Below are positions 45,403-54,089 of a stretch of 64,000 nucleotides of DNA, piece by piece. Location of the stretch: the NCBI GenBank assembly GCA_910587165.1, contig CAJUKP010000003.1:131544-195543 (forward strand). Direction: 5' to 3'. A program made the translations under genes and the position numbers. The notes under the pieces were generated by a model that saw only the letters and a program-made list of their open reading frames with translations, had not been told where the DNA came from and did no database searches. Each line of letters opens with the position of its first letter. Within the stretch, counting starts at the first letter, position 1. Source of the stretch: an uncultured Duncaniella sp. (lineage in GTDB: Bacteria; Bacteroidota; Bacteroidia; Bacteroidales; Muribaculaceae).

Positions 45403-46642
45403 GAAAATAGTCCTTGTCACCCACAGCGATGTGCTCGGTGGCGCCGCCATAGTCACATTCCGCCTCATGCAGGCTCTGCGCCGCGAGGGGCTGGATGCCC
45501 GTATGGTGGTATATACCAAGAGATCGGCCGAGGAGAATGTCTCCGACGTCGGCTCCCGTTTCAGACGCGGGATGGTCTTCTGCCTCGAGCGTCTCCACAT
45601 CCTGTCGCATCTCGGTTTCAACCGCAAGAATCTCTTCCTCGTCTCCACCGGCAACTTCGCCATCGGTGTCCACAACCATCCGTGGGTCAAGGAGGCCGAC
45701 ATCGTGTGTCTCAACTGGATCAACCAGGGACTGATGGGCACAGGCTCCATCCGCAAGCTGCACGAGATGGGCAAGAAACTCGTGTGGACACTCCACGATA
45801 TGTGGGCTTTCACCGGAATATGCCACCACGCCTACGAATGCGACTACTATACCGACAAATGCGGCAACTGTATGTTCCTGAACGGCGGCGGTAGCCCCGA
45901 TGATCTCTCACACCGTATGTGGCTCAAGAAGAGAGAGCTGTATTCCAAAGTGCCCATCACATTCGTGGCCGTGAGCCACTGGCTGGAGAAGCGTGCCAGG
46001 GAGTCGTCGCTCCTCCGCAGCCTCCCGGTGATGACAATATACAACGCTTTTCCCGTCGAGCAGTTCTACACCTCGCCCGCACGTCACATCGACTCCCTTC
46101 TCACCACCTCCAAACCCAATCTTCTTCTCATGGGAGCCGCCCGTCTCGACGATCCCATCAAGGGTTTGGAATACACCATCGACGCCTGCAACTACATATT
46201 CGACAACTATCCCGAGATTGCCTCATCGACAGCCATCTACCTGTTCGGCGAGATCCGCAATCCCGAGCTGCTCGACAGGCTGAGACTGTCGCACCGCTGG
46301 CTGGGACGTATCAACGACTTCAAGATACTGGCCTATCTGTATGCCTCGGCCAAAGTGGTCATCTCCACATCGCTCTACGAGTCGCTGAGCGGCACCCTCA
46401 TCGAGGGGCAGGCCGCCGGAGCCATCCCAGTCACATTCGGCGGCGACGGACGCAATGACATCGTGGAACATCTCAAAACAGGCTACATTGCCCGCTACAA
46501 GGATTCCCGCGACATAGCCGAGGGTATCATGTGGGCGCTCAAGGCCGACATCTCCCGTGACTATCTCCACCGGACAGTCGAGGAAAGATTCGGTTCAAAA
46601 TCCATCGCCAACAAATATATCGAACTCTTCGAGAGCCTATGA
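45377..46642 (+). CDS. Glycosyltransferase, GT4-like
   Basis: 421 aa, GT-B fold. N-terminus VTHSDVLGGAAIVTFRLMQALRR, a middle segment WTLHDMWAFTGICHHAYECD with a CxxC-type pair (DKCGNCMFL), and the C-terminal donor site LYESLSGTLIEGQAAGAIPV (E-x7-E). Likely transfers a sugar in a surface glycan pathway. The short overlap with both neighbours suggests translational coupling. Confidence 0.9.
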   Translation: MTANALRNKKIVLVTHSDVLGGAAIVTFRLMQALRREGLDARMVVYTKRSAEENVSDVGSRFRRGMVFCLERLHILSHLGFNRKNLFLVSTGNFAIGVHNHPWVKEADIVCLNWINQGLMGTGSIRKLHEMGKKLVWTLHDMWAFTGICHHAYECDYYTDKCGNCMFLNGGGSPDDLSHRMWLKKRELYSKVPITFVAVSHWLEKRARESSLLRSLPVMTIYNAFPVEQFYTSPARHIDSLLTTSKPNLLLMGAARLDDPIKGLEYTIDACNYIFDNYPEIASSTAIYLFGEIRNPELLDRLRLSHRWLGRINDFKILAYLYASAKVVISTSLYESLSGTLIEGQAAGAIPVTFGGDGRNDIVEHLKTGYIARYKDSRDIAEGIMWALKADISRDYLHRTVEERFGSKSIANKYIELFESL

Positions 46643-47640
46643 AAAAAGTACTTATCGTCGGAGCCGGAGGTTTCATCGGAGGCTTCATCGCGGCCGAATC
46701 GCTCCGCCGCGGCTTTGAGACATGGTGTGGCGTCAGGGAATCGACATCGCGCCGATATCTCACCGATCCCGCCCTGCGGTTCATCACTCTCGACTATGAC
46801 TCCCCCGACAGGATGGCCGAAGCCATGGAGGGCCTGGATTGGGACTATGTGGTTTACAACCTCGGAGCCACGAAGTGTGTCAACTTCATGGACTTCAACA
46901 AGATCAACTACCTCTACCTGCGCAATTTCATCGAAGCGCTCACCGACAGCCACATACGGCCGGAGAAGTTCGTATATATGTCGTCGCTCTCAGCCATCGG
47001 CCCCGGCGACGAGAAACACTACACGAAACTCACCGGCGATATGATCCCGCGGCCCAACACCCGCTACGGACTCTCGAAAATCAAGGCCGAGACCGTGCTG
47101 CAGACCATCCCCGATTTCCCGTGGATCATATTGCGGCCCACGGGTGTCTACGGTCCGCACGAGCAGGACTACCTGATGATGATCAAGTGCATCGACTCCC
47201 ACTTCGACTTCGGGGTCGGATTCCGCCGGCAGATGCTCACATTCATCTATGTCGAGGATCTCGCCCGCGCCGTGTTCGATGCCCTCGAACACGCACCTGT
47301 CTGCCGGAAATACATCATCTCCGAACCCCGCGCCTACACCCAGAAAGAGTTCCGCGAGATTGTGGCCGACACTCTCGGACGCAAGCTCGTCATTCCCGTG
47401 CGGCTCCCGCTGTGGATGTTATCCATAGCCTGCAAGGTGTCGGAGAAATGGGGAGCCGCGCGCCTCGAGGCCACGACTCTCAACTCTGACAAATACAATA
47501 TCATGGCCCAGCGCAACTGGGACTGTGACGTCACACCCGCCATGCGCGACTTCGGCTTCGCCCCGCAGATTGACCTCAGGGAAGGGGTCAGACGGACGGT
47601 CGAGGCTTACCGCGAAGAAAAAAACAGGCAGAAAAAATGA
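46639..47640 (+). CDS. NAD-dependent epimerase/dehydratase (extended SDR)
   Basis: 333 aa: GAGGFIGGFIAAESLRRGF NAD-binding motif, YGLSKIKAE catalytic Tyr-Lys, and IILRPTGVYGPHE. Acts on a nucleotide sugar or related metabolite; the exact substrate cannot be told. Overlaps the glycosyltransferase by 4 nt and the small membrane gene by 4 nt. Confidence 0.9.
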   Translation: MKKVLIVGAGGFIGGFIAAESLRRGFETWCGVRESTSRRYLTDPALRFITLDYDSPDRMAEAMEGLDWDYVVYNLGATKCVNFMDFNKINYLYLRNFIEALTDSHIRPEKFVYMSSLSAIGPGDEKHYTKLTGDMIPRPNTRYGLSKIKAETVLQTIPDFPWIILRPTGVYGPHEQDYLMMIKCIDSHFDFGVGFRRQMLTFIYVEDLARAVFDALEHAPVCRKYIISEPRAYTQKEFREIVADTLGRKLVIPVRLPLWMLSIACKVSEKWGAARLEATTLNSDKYNIMAQRNWDCDVTPAMRDFGFAPQIDLREGVRRTVEAYREEKNRQKK

Positions 47641-47891
47641 AAACTCCACGCTGGATCAACCTGCTGATCATCATCTTCACCCTGCCCCTCTTCAGCACCC
47701 CCTGGCTCATCAGGGAATGCCCCCAGGGACAGGAGACCGTGAAGACTCTCATTCAGCTCTACCCCTTCTATATGGCCCTCTCCGCATGGCTGGCCTACAA
47801 GGCCTATCCACAGCGCCACTATGTGACATGGATGCTGCTCGCGGTCATGGCCTTATCCACAGCAGCAATTTTCTCACTGGTTCTCTCATGA
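47637..47891 (+). CDS. Small two-span membrane protein
   Basis: 84 residues, two or three hydrophobic segments (INLLIIIFTLPLF; YPFYMALSAWLAYKAY; WMLLAVMALSTAAIFSLVLS). Overlaps both flanking genes by 4 nt (ATGA type), so it is a real member of the operon. Unknown function. Confidence 0.7.
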   Translation: MKTPRWINLLIIIFTLPLFSTPWLIRECPQGQETVKTLIQLYPFYMALSAWLAYKAYPQRHYVTWMLLAVMALSTAAIFSLVLS

Positions 47892-48310
47892 AGATACTCA
47901 TCATCAACGGCCCCAACCTCAACCTCCTGGGCACACGCGAGCCCGGTATCTACGGCTCACGCTCATTCGAATCATATCTGCAGGAACTCCGCGAGATGCT
48001 CGACGGCGATGAAATAAGCTACCTGCAGAGCAACCACGAAGGCGACATCATCGACTTCCTGCACGAGGCCGACTGCGACGGCATCATCCTCAACGCCGGA
48101 GCCTACACCCACACCTCGCTTGCGATAGCCGATGCCATAGCCGCCATACGCATACCCGTGGTGGAGGTACACATATCCAATATCGCCGCCCGCGAGCCCA
48201 TACGCCACACCTCGCTGATAGCTCCGGTGTGCCGCGGCTCAATCGCCGGATTCGGACTCAATTCATATTTTCTCGCCGCCCAGGCCATCATAATGGACAC
48301 CGATGAATGA
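47888..48310 (+). CDS. aroQ: 3-dehydroquinate dehydratase, type II
   Basis: Third step of the shikimate pathway. 140 aa from the ATG at 47888 (MKILIINGPNLNLLGTREPG), with catalytic Tyr22 in PGIYGSRSF, the substrate-binding LNAGAYTHTS and VEVHISNI, and SLIAPVCRGSIAGFG. An upstream in-frame extension to 47525 covers two other genes and is not coding. Overlaps the previous gene by 4 nt and the methyltransferase by 8. Confidence 0.96.
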   Translation: MKILIINGPNLNLLGTREPGIYGSRSFESYLQELREMLDGDEISYLQSNHEGDIIDFLHEADCDGIILNAGAYTHTSLAIADAIAAIRIPVVEVHISNIAAREPIRHTSLIAPVCRGSIAGFGLNSYFLAAQAIIMDTDE

Positions 48311-48941
48311 CATCATTGAGGCCGACGACTACATACTGAGCCACATATCCCCCGAACCGCCCCACCTCGAGGCCCTCTACCGCCGCACACATCTCACCCA
48401 CCTCTATCCCCGTATGTGCTCCGGACACCTCCAGGGACGGTTGTTGAGTATGCTCGTAGCCATGATCAAGCCCCGCAGGGTGCTCGAGCTCGGCACATTC
48501 ACCGGCTATTCCGCCCTCTGCCTGGCCGAGAATCTGCCGGAGGGAGGCGAGGTGCACACCATCGAGATCGACGACGAGATGGAGCCGGAACTGCTCGAGC
48601 TCTTCGGCTCGGTGGACGAGGGAAAAAAAATCACCCTCCACATCGGCGATGCCCTGACGATCGCGTCCACCCTCCCCGGGCCATGGGATCTCGTCTATAT
48701 CGACGCCAACAAGCGCGACTATGTGGCCTATCTTGACGCCGTGCTGCCCAACACCCCTTCCGGAAGTTTCATCATCGCCGACAACACCCTCTGGGACGGC
48801 AAAGTGTTCGACACCGTCGCCAACCATGACCCGCAGACTCTCGGACTCGACAGTTTCAACACCTACGTGGCCGGACACCCCCGGCTCGAGACGGTGATAA
48901 TCCCCGTGCGCGACGGTCTGACCCTCTGCCGGGTGAAATAG
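48303..48941 (+). CDS. O-methyltransferase, CCoAOMT-like family 3
   Basis: 212-aa SAM-dependent enzyme: motif I VLELGTFTGYSALCLAENL, VHTIEIDDEMEP, and the metal-binding VYIDANKRDYVAYLDA. The typical Bacteroidota neighbour of aroQ; the substrate is unknown, probably a catechol-like compound. Last gene of the overlapping operon, followed by a terminator. Confidence 0.9.
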   Translation: MNDIIEADDYILSHISPEPPHLEALYRRTHLTHLYPRMCSGHLQGRLLSMLVAMIKPRRVLELGTFTGYSALCLAENLPEGGEVHTIEIDDEMEPELLELFGSVDEGKKITLHIGDALTIASTLPGPWDLVYIDANKRDYVAYLDAVLPNTPSGSFIIADNTLWDGKVFDTVANHDPQTLGLDSFNTYVAGHPRLETVIIPVRDGLTLCRVK

Positions 48942-48952
48942 CCCCCGCCCCC

Positions 48953-48986
48953 ACGGCCATACAGGCCGTTCCCACTTACTTTTTTT
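48953..48986 (+). terminator. Terminator after the methyltransferase gene
   Basis: ACGGCC (48953-48958) - ATACA - GGCCGT (48964-48969), then a T run at 48980-48986. Confidence 0.6.
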
Positions 48987-49006
48987 GTTAATTAAAGACC
49001 CGAAAG

Positions 49007-49037
49007 TTTGGAATTTAGCAAAAAAGGCCTATCTTTG
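49007..49037 (+). promoter_or_regulatory. Promoter of the GrpE/Hsp70/membrane-protein cassette
   Basis: TTTG 49007-49010, 19-nt spacer, TATCTTTG 49030-49037; about 35 nt to the first start codon. A perfect housekeeping match, so the cassette need not be heat-induced. Confidence 0.85.
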
Positions 49038-49075
49038 CAACCTAACCTTAAACAAACCCTTCAAATCTATCGACC

Positions 49076-49924
49076 ATGGGCCTATTTAGCAACGATGCCG
49101 ACAACCCCAAGAGAATGAGAGAAGAGATTGCACGGCTTGAAAAGACCGTGGCCAATTTCGGGACGGCAAACACGGAACTGAACGAACAGAACAAACTGCT
49201 CGCCGATCAGATCAAAGACCTTAAAGCCGAGAAAGAGAAACTCGAGACCAACATAGCCAACCAGGCCGAGACAATCAGCAACTACGAGAAAGAACTCGAG
49301 GAGATCAAAGCCCGTATAGCCGGACTTGAGAAGCCTGATGTTCCGGTCACACCCCCTCCGTTCAGGCCGGAACAGCCACAGGCTCCGGCTCCTACAACGG
49401 CACCGGCATCAGAGCCGTGCGGGATAAACCTGTCACCCATTGAAGTCCGTCTTGACAAGATAGAGAAGTTCATGGACGACAATTCATACAAGGACGGACT
49501 CATCAAGAAGCTCCATGCAGACCTGCAGGAACGTTCGGCCGACTTTATCGGACAACTCAAACGCCCTTACCTCAAAAGCATTATCCGTATCCACGAGCGT
49601 CTCAACAACACACTTGCCGCCTGCTCCAGACCGGAAGCAATGACCGGCGACGATGCCATTGCCCGCACTCTCAAGAAGATGAAGGGCGATCTGCTCATGG
49701 TGCAGGATATGCTCGACGACGAGTATGACCTCGAGTATTTCCTTCCCGCCGCCGGTGACAGATATGACCCACGGCTCCACAACGCTCTCCGGAGTCTGCC
49801 CGCTCCCACCCCCGGACAGGTCGGAACAATTGCCGAATGTCTTGCCGGCGGATTCATGGAACAGAGCGGCAACCGGGTGGTGAAATCGGCCACGGTCGCA
49901 GTCTACAAAGCTGACAACAAATAA
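49076..49924 (+). CDS. GrpE-like nucleotide exchange factor with extended coiled coil
   Basis: 282 aa. Residues about 12-86 form a heptad-rich coiled coil (LEKTVANFG.., LNEQNKLLADQIKDLKAEKE); 88-115 are a Pro-rich linker; about 119-215 are helices like the GrpE dimer bundle; and about 228-280 match the GrpE C-terminal beta domain: DRYDPRLHNALRSLP, GTIAECLAGGFMEQSGNRVV, KSATVAVYK. Standard GrpE is about 190 aa, so this one is longer with an additional N-terminal coiled coil. It precedes an Hsp70 gene by 21 nt, supporting a dedicated exchange factor. Not the housekeeping GrpE, which usually sits with dnaJ. Confidence 0.78.
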   Translation: MGLFSNDADNPKRMREEIARLEKTVANFGTANTELNEQNKLLADQIKDLKAEKEKLETNIANQAETISNYEKELEEIKARIAGLEKPDVPVTPPPFRPEQPQAPAPTTAPASEPCGINLSPIEVRLDKIEKFMDDNSYKDGLIKKLHADLQERSADFIGQLKRPYLKSIIRIHERLNNTLAACSRPEAMTGDDAIARTLKKMKGDLLMVQDMLDDEYDLEYFLPAAGDRYDPRLHNALRSLPAPTPGQVGTIAECLAGGFMEQSGNRVVKSATVAVYKADNK

Positions 49925-49945
49925 CAAAAACTCCCTATATACAAA

Positions 49946-51526
49946 ATGGACAATTCAAGAGCCGTCTATGGCATTGACCTCGGCACCACCTACAGTTGCA
50001 TAGCCCAGGTTGACAAATTTGACCAGGCGGTGGTGCTCCGCAACTTCGAAGGCGACGCCACCACCCCCTCAGCAGTATATTTCGAAGGCCCCGACCGGGT
50101 TGTCGTCGGCAAGGAAGCCAAAGGTATGCTTCCTGTCGAGCCGGACAACACGGTGGTGTTCGTCAAACGCGAGATCGGCGTTGACGAGGCTTTCGACAAG
50201 TCGAAAAACAGATTCCCCCACCACTACGATCCCTCCGAGATCTCGGCTTTCATACTCAAGAAGCTCGTAAAGGATGCCAACGATCTCGGCGACAATCCCG
50301 AGGAGATCAAGGATGTGGTGATCACCTGCCCCGCCTATTTCGGCACCAAGGAGCGTATGCAGACCAAGCAGGCCGGTGAGATAGCCGGACTCAATGTGCT
50401 CGCGATCATCAACGAGCCCACCGCCGCCGCGATCAGCTACGGCGTGAAGACCGACCAGAAGAAGACCGTGCTGGTCTACGACCTCGGAGGCGGCACATTC
50501 GACGTGACCATAATCAACGTCAACGGCGGCGCCATCAAAGTGATAGCCACCGGTGGCGACCACCATCTCGGCGGTGTGGACTGGGACACCAATCTGGCCG
50601 AATATATGCTTTCGGCTTTCAATGCCGAGAACGGCACATCCTACACCCTCGATGAGTCGCCCGAGTTGAAATATACCCTGCTTCTCGAGGCGGAGCTGAA
50701 GAAGAAACAGCTCACCGCCAAGGAGAAGGTGAGAGCCAATATCCAATATGACGGTATGCAGGCACGTATCGAGATCACCCGCGACCTCTTCGACTCGCTC
50801 ACCGAGGGACGTCTCGAGGAAACCATCGACGCCACCCGCAAGGTGATCGAGATAGCCCAGCAGAAGGGATACAACAACATCGACGAGTTCCTCCTTGTAG
50901 GCGGTTCATCGCGTATGCCCCAGATCAAGGCCAGACTCGACCGCGAATTCGGCTGCGATTCCAAGCTCACCGATCCCGATGAGTGTGTGGCCAAGGGTGC
51001 GGCCATCTATGCCATGAACGCCGCCTATATGCAGGCCGTCCAGGACTACGAGGAGGGTGAGACCGACGAGCGTCCCGCTCCCATCCGCGGCGACCGCACC
51101 ACTGTGGTCAACGTTACCTCCAAGACCTACGGCACAGACGTCGGTCAGGACGAGGTGTCCAATCTTATCTTTGCCAACACCTCGCTTCCATGCAAGGTGA
51201 CCGAGACTTTCACCACCACCCACGATGGACAGACCGGTGTGACAATGAAGGTGTTCGAGAGCGACTTCACCGATCCCGAGGCCGACCGCGTCGTCAAGGA
51301 TAAGTTCTGCACTATGCTCGAGGACAAGGTGCTCCGCCTCACCAAGCAATGGCCCAAGGGGACTCCCATAGCAGTCACCTTCGAGATTGACCAGGAGGGT
51401 ATTCTTTCGGTCAACGCATACGTGGACAGAGACCAGATTGATTTCTCGCTCAAGATCGAAGGCGTGAAGAGCGAGGAAGAGCTCTCCAAGTCAAGAGCCA
51501 CCATCTCAAAAGCTACGATAGAGTAA
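49946..51526 (+). CDS. Hsp70-family chaperone lacking the C-terminal lid
   Basis: 526 aa against about 640 for DnaK. The complete nucleotide-binding domain is visible: GIDLGTTYSCIAQV, NEPTAAAISYGV, VYDLGGGTFDVTI, LLVGGSSRMPQIKARL. Then comes the linker-like TVVNVTSKTYGTD and a beta substrate-binding domain (about 395-505) ending in a short helix SEEELSKSRATISKATIE. The helical lid and the usual EEVD-like tail are absent. In one transcript with the GrpE-like gene and the membrane protein. A lid-less Hsp70 could bind folded or membrane-tethered clients. Family is certain; its special role is inference. Confidence 0.9.
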   Translation: MDNSRAVYGIDLGTTYSCIAQVDKFDQAVVLRNFEGDATTPSAVYFEGPDRVVVGKEAKGMLPVEPDNTVVFVKREIGVDEAFDKSKNRFPHHYDPSEISAFILKKLVKDANDLGDNPEEIKDVVITCPAYFGTKERMQTKQAGEIAGLNVLAIINEPTAAAISYGVKTDQKKTVLVYDLGGGTFDVTIINVNGGAIKVIATGGDHHLGGVDWDTNLAEYMLSAFNAENGTSYTLDESPELKYTLLLEAELKKKQLTAKEKVRANIQYDGMQARIEITRDLFDSLTEGRLEETIDATRKVIEIAQQKGYNNIDEFLLVGGSSRMPQIKARLDREFGCDSKLTDPDECVAKGAAIYAMNAAYMQAVQDYEEGETDERPAPIRGDRTTVVNVTSKTYGTDVGQDEVSNLIFANTSLPCKVTETFTTTHDGQTGVTMKVFESDFTDPEADRVVKDKFCTMLEDKVLRLTKQWPKGTPIAVTFEIDQEGILSVNAYVDRDQIDFSLKIEGVKSEEELSKSRATISKATIE

Positions 51527-51601
51527 TCTCACTGATAACCAAGACATTTTACCAATCGTCCGGGACACTCGCCCAAAGTGTTCCGGACAATTTCGTAAAC
51601 T

Positions 51602-53914
51602 ATGGATAAAATAATCTTACAAGGCCTTGTTGACAAATGGCACGGGGCGTTGCGGTATCTGAAAGGTCATCAGGATGAACTCTCCACCGAGGAATGGAGC
51701 GCCATCGAAGTACTCCAGGATCTGTGGCGCACCATGTCATACGGCCCCGATATGGTCAGGGAGGCCAATGAGATGATCGAGGTTCTCATCGGCTGCGACA
51801 AGTATCACTCCAACAACCGCGAGATAATCAGCAAGAGCAAGGAGTTTCGCGGAGTGGCCAAGAAATTCTACACCGAAAGCGCCACAACCTTCAACGAGAT
51901 CCGCACCGCACTCCAGCCGCCGCGCCGGCCGCAGTCTCCGCGTCCGGCCGCACCTGCCCCGGCTCCTGCATCGGCTGCCGATCCGGAGGCGATGGCACTT
52001 ACCCCCGGAGTGCTTCTCACCTACGTGAGAGACTCCCACAAGGGTTTCCAGTATATGCTTGACCACCGCGAAGATCTGGACAGCGATGAAGCGATGGCCG
52101 TCGACCTGCTGCTCGACACACTCGAATCACCGTCGCCGGCATCAAGGAAAAGCATTGTGGACCAGGCGGTGAAAACACTCGTCGACAACACCCGCCTCCA
52201 CAGCTCCAACCGTGACATCATCACCCATTCGAAATACATAACCTCCGCACTGCGCAAATATAATGCCAGCGAAAGGCTCATCAAAGGATACGCGACAGCC
52301 TTCAGGGAATATCTGCGCAAGAATCCGCTGAAGAGACCGGTGTTCACCGGGCGCTGTCCCATCCGCGTCACCGACATCAGGATCGGAGAGGCCGATGCCG
52401 CGGGCAACTGGGTCCCGTCGCAATTCTATACCGACCTGACATACCTCTACGTCAGGGTCTATTACGAACGTCTCGATCCGGCGTGCGCATCGGTGGATTT
52501 CGCGCTCAAATTCATAAATCCCTCAGGCCAGCTCGATGTCAACTCATCTGTGCCGGGCTTCACCTTGCGTGACCAGAACACCCGGATTTCCCAGTCGGGG
52601 TATCTCGAGATCTCAGGCTGGGGCAATAAGAACGGCCACGGCTTCGGCGTCGGGACATGGACCGTCGAGGCCTACATCAACGGTCAGGCCGAAGGTGGAG
52701 CCAGATTCACCATGCGTGACCGTCCGGCCAGACCCGCTCCGGCAAGACCCGCCACACCTCCGCCACCACCTCCTGCCCCGCGGGTCAACCCTGTCCGTCC
52801 CGCCGCGCCTGCGCGACCGGCAAAGAAGAGCAGAGGCTGGATGTGGATCTTAGGCATCATCGCCATCGTCGGAGGCTATTTCGGCTTCAACGCCTATATG
52901 GAGAGCGAGGCCGACAAGGCTGCGACCGTGATGTATGCCATCAGCGATTCAAACTTCTTCAAAGGCTCGGGATCAGATCAATATGACGACGAATTCCGGC
53001 TGAAGGAGGGAGACAAGGTGCTCGTATACAACACCGAAGTCCCCGGCTGGTCATACGTGAAGAGCCCTAAGGGGAAGAAAGGTTACGTGGCGACATCCAA
53101 TCTCGTCACCGGAGGCGACAACGAGCTTCTGCAACTCGTCACCGGGGCGGAAGGGAACCCCAACCTCGACGCACCCCACAAGCGCGCCGCCCTGCTCCAC
53201 CTGCTCCGCTCAGAAAAAATCGACGAAGAGTATGTGCGCGGATGGCGCATCGACAACTGCGGTGTCGGCCTCACGCCCAACACTGTCAGCTACACCCGCC
53301 ACAACGATGGGACAGACCCCGACCTGAAAACCCTCTCGATGGTGCTCCACAACGAGCAGACTGGCGAACGCAAGATAGCGATCTATGCCTTCCCCACCGC
53401 CTCGACACCCGAGCTCAGGTACTTTGCCGACGCCCCGGCGGGAAAGGAGATCGCCGATGTGACATACAAGGCATCGAAGGGATATTACTATGTGAACTAT
53501 GCCTCCGGCGACAAGAGAGTGAGCCGGCAGTCAAAGCCCGACAGTGACAATCCGTTCATTATCACCGATCTGAAATTTGTCGACAAGAACAACAGCGGCG
53601 GCCTCGTGAGCAACTATGTTGGCAAACGCGCGCAATATGTGGCACCGAAGATCACATACCGCACCACCTCCAGCGGCACAGTGAAGCTCTTTGTGAAAGT
53701 CATCGACAATTACACCGGAGAGATGCTGACCGAGGACAAAAGCCCCACAGGCTACTCATACGTATCCGATCTTTATGTAGGTTCGAAGGGACGCGGCACC
53801 GAGAGCCTCATCGGATGGGGAAACTCCGACAAGAAATCATGGAACGGAGCCGACCGCCGGTTCGAGATATATTACCGCGGCAATCTCATCGCTTCCGGAC
53901 GCGTCAACCCCTGA
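51602..53914 (+). CDS. Cassette membrane protein: duplicated helical domain, beta domain, span, SH3-like domain, beta domain
   Basis: 770 aa, no known overall family recognised. Residues 1-105 and 133-240 are two copies of one helical domain (HSNNREIISKSK at 69-80 and HSSNRDIITHSK at 200-211). Pro/Ala linker 106-130. Beta domain about 250-372 ending ISGWGNKNGHGFGVG and WTVEAYINGQA. Pro-rich 375-405, basic KKSRGW, then one membrane span 412-431. SH3-like domain about 443-502 (RLKEGDKVLVYNTEVPGWSYV). Middle beta-rich part, and a last domain about 679-770 similar to the first beta domain (LIGWGNSDKKSWNGADRRFE). The positive residues before the span predict the N-terminal half inside and the SH3 part outside. 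Third gene of the Hsp70 cassette, 75 nt after it. Confidence 0.72.
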   Translation: MDKIILQGLVDKWHGALRYLKGHQDELSTEEWSAIEVLQDLWRTMSYGPDMVREANEMIEVLIGCDKYHSNNREIISKSKEFRGVAKKFYTESATTFNEIRTALQPPRRPQSPRPAAPAPAPASAADPEAMALTPGVLLTYVRDSHKGFQYMLDHREDLDSDEAMAVDLLLDTLESPSPASRKSIVDQAVKTLVDNTRLHSSNRDIITHSKYITSALRKYNASERLIKGYATAFREYLRKNPLKRPVFTGRCPIRVTDIRIGEADAAGNWVPSQFYTDLTYLYVRVYYERLDPACASVDFALKFINPSGQLDVNSSVPGFTLRDQNTRISQSGYLEISGWGNKNGHGFGVGTWTVEAYINGQAEGGARFTMRDRPARPAPARPATPPPPPPAPRVNPVRPAAPARPAKKSRGWMWILGIIAIVGGYFGFNAYMESEADKAATVMYAISDSNFFKGSGSDQYDDEFRLKEGDKVLVYNTEVPGWSYVKSPKGKKGYVATSNLVTGGDNELLQLVTGAEGNPNLDAPHKRAALLHLLRSEKIDEEYVRGWRIDNCGVGLTPNTVSYTRHNDGTDPDLKTLSMVLHNEQTGERKIAIYAFPTASTPELRYFADAPAGKEIADVTYKASKGYYYVNYASGDKRVSRQSKPDSDNPFIITDLKFVDKNNSGGLVSNYVGKRAQYVAPKITYRTTSSGTVKLFVKVIDNYTGEMLTEDKSPTGYSYVSDLYVGSKGRGTESLIGWGNSDKKSWNGADRRFEIYYRGNLIASGRVNP

Positions 53915-53935
53915 CAATCTCCTCAATCCACCTTA

Positions 53936-53970
53936 CCGCCCCCTCCGCCACACTGCCGCGGAGGGGGCGG
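53936..53970 (+). terminator. Terminator of the Hsp70 cassette
   Basis: Perfect 13-bp GC-rich stem CCGCCCCCTCCGC (53936-53948) / GCGGAGGGGGCGG (53958-53970), 9-nt loop; only a modest T content follows. Confidence 0.7.
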
Positions 53971-54038
53971 TTGCATTTCCCCGCACACTCTCGCGGCTCA
54001 AAATGTTTTTCTCCTCATTTTAACCGCCGGGGAATCCG

Positions 54039-54066
54039 TTGGTATGGAATATTTTTCGTAAATTTG
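54039..54066 (+). promoter_or_regulatory. Promoter of pheT
   Basis: TTG 54039-54041, a somewhat short 17-nt spacer, TAAATTTG 54059-54066, 23 nt before the ATG. Confidence 0.55.
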
Positions 54067-54089
54067 CAGTTTGAAAAACCATCATTCTC

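Noticed and set aside
51527..51601. Lost Hsp70 lid in another frame
   Set aside because: Only 75 nt separate the stop from the next gene, too short to hold a lid domain.
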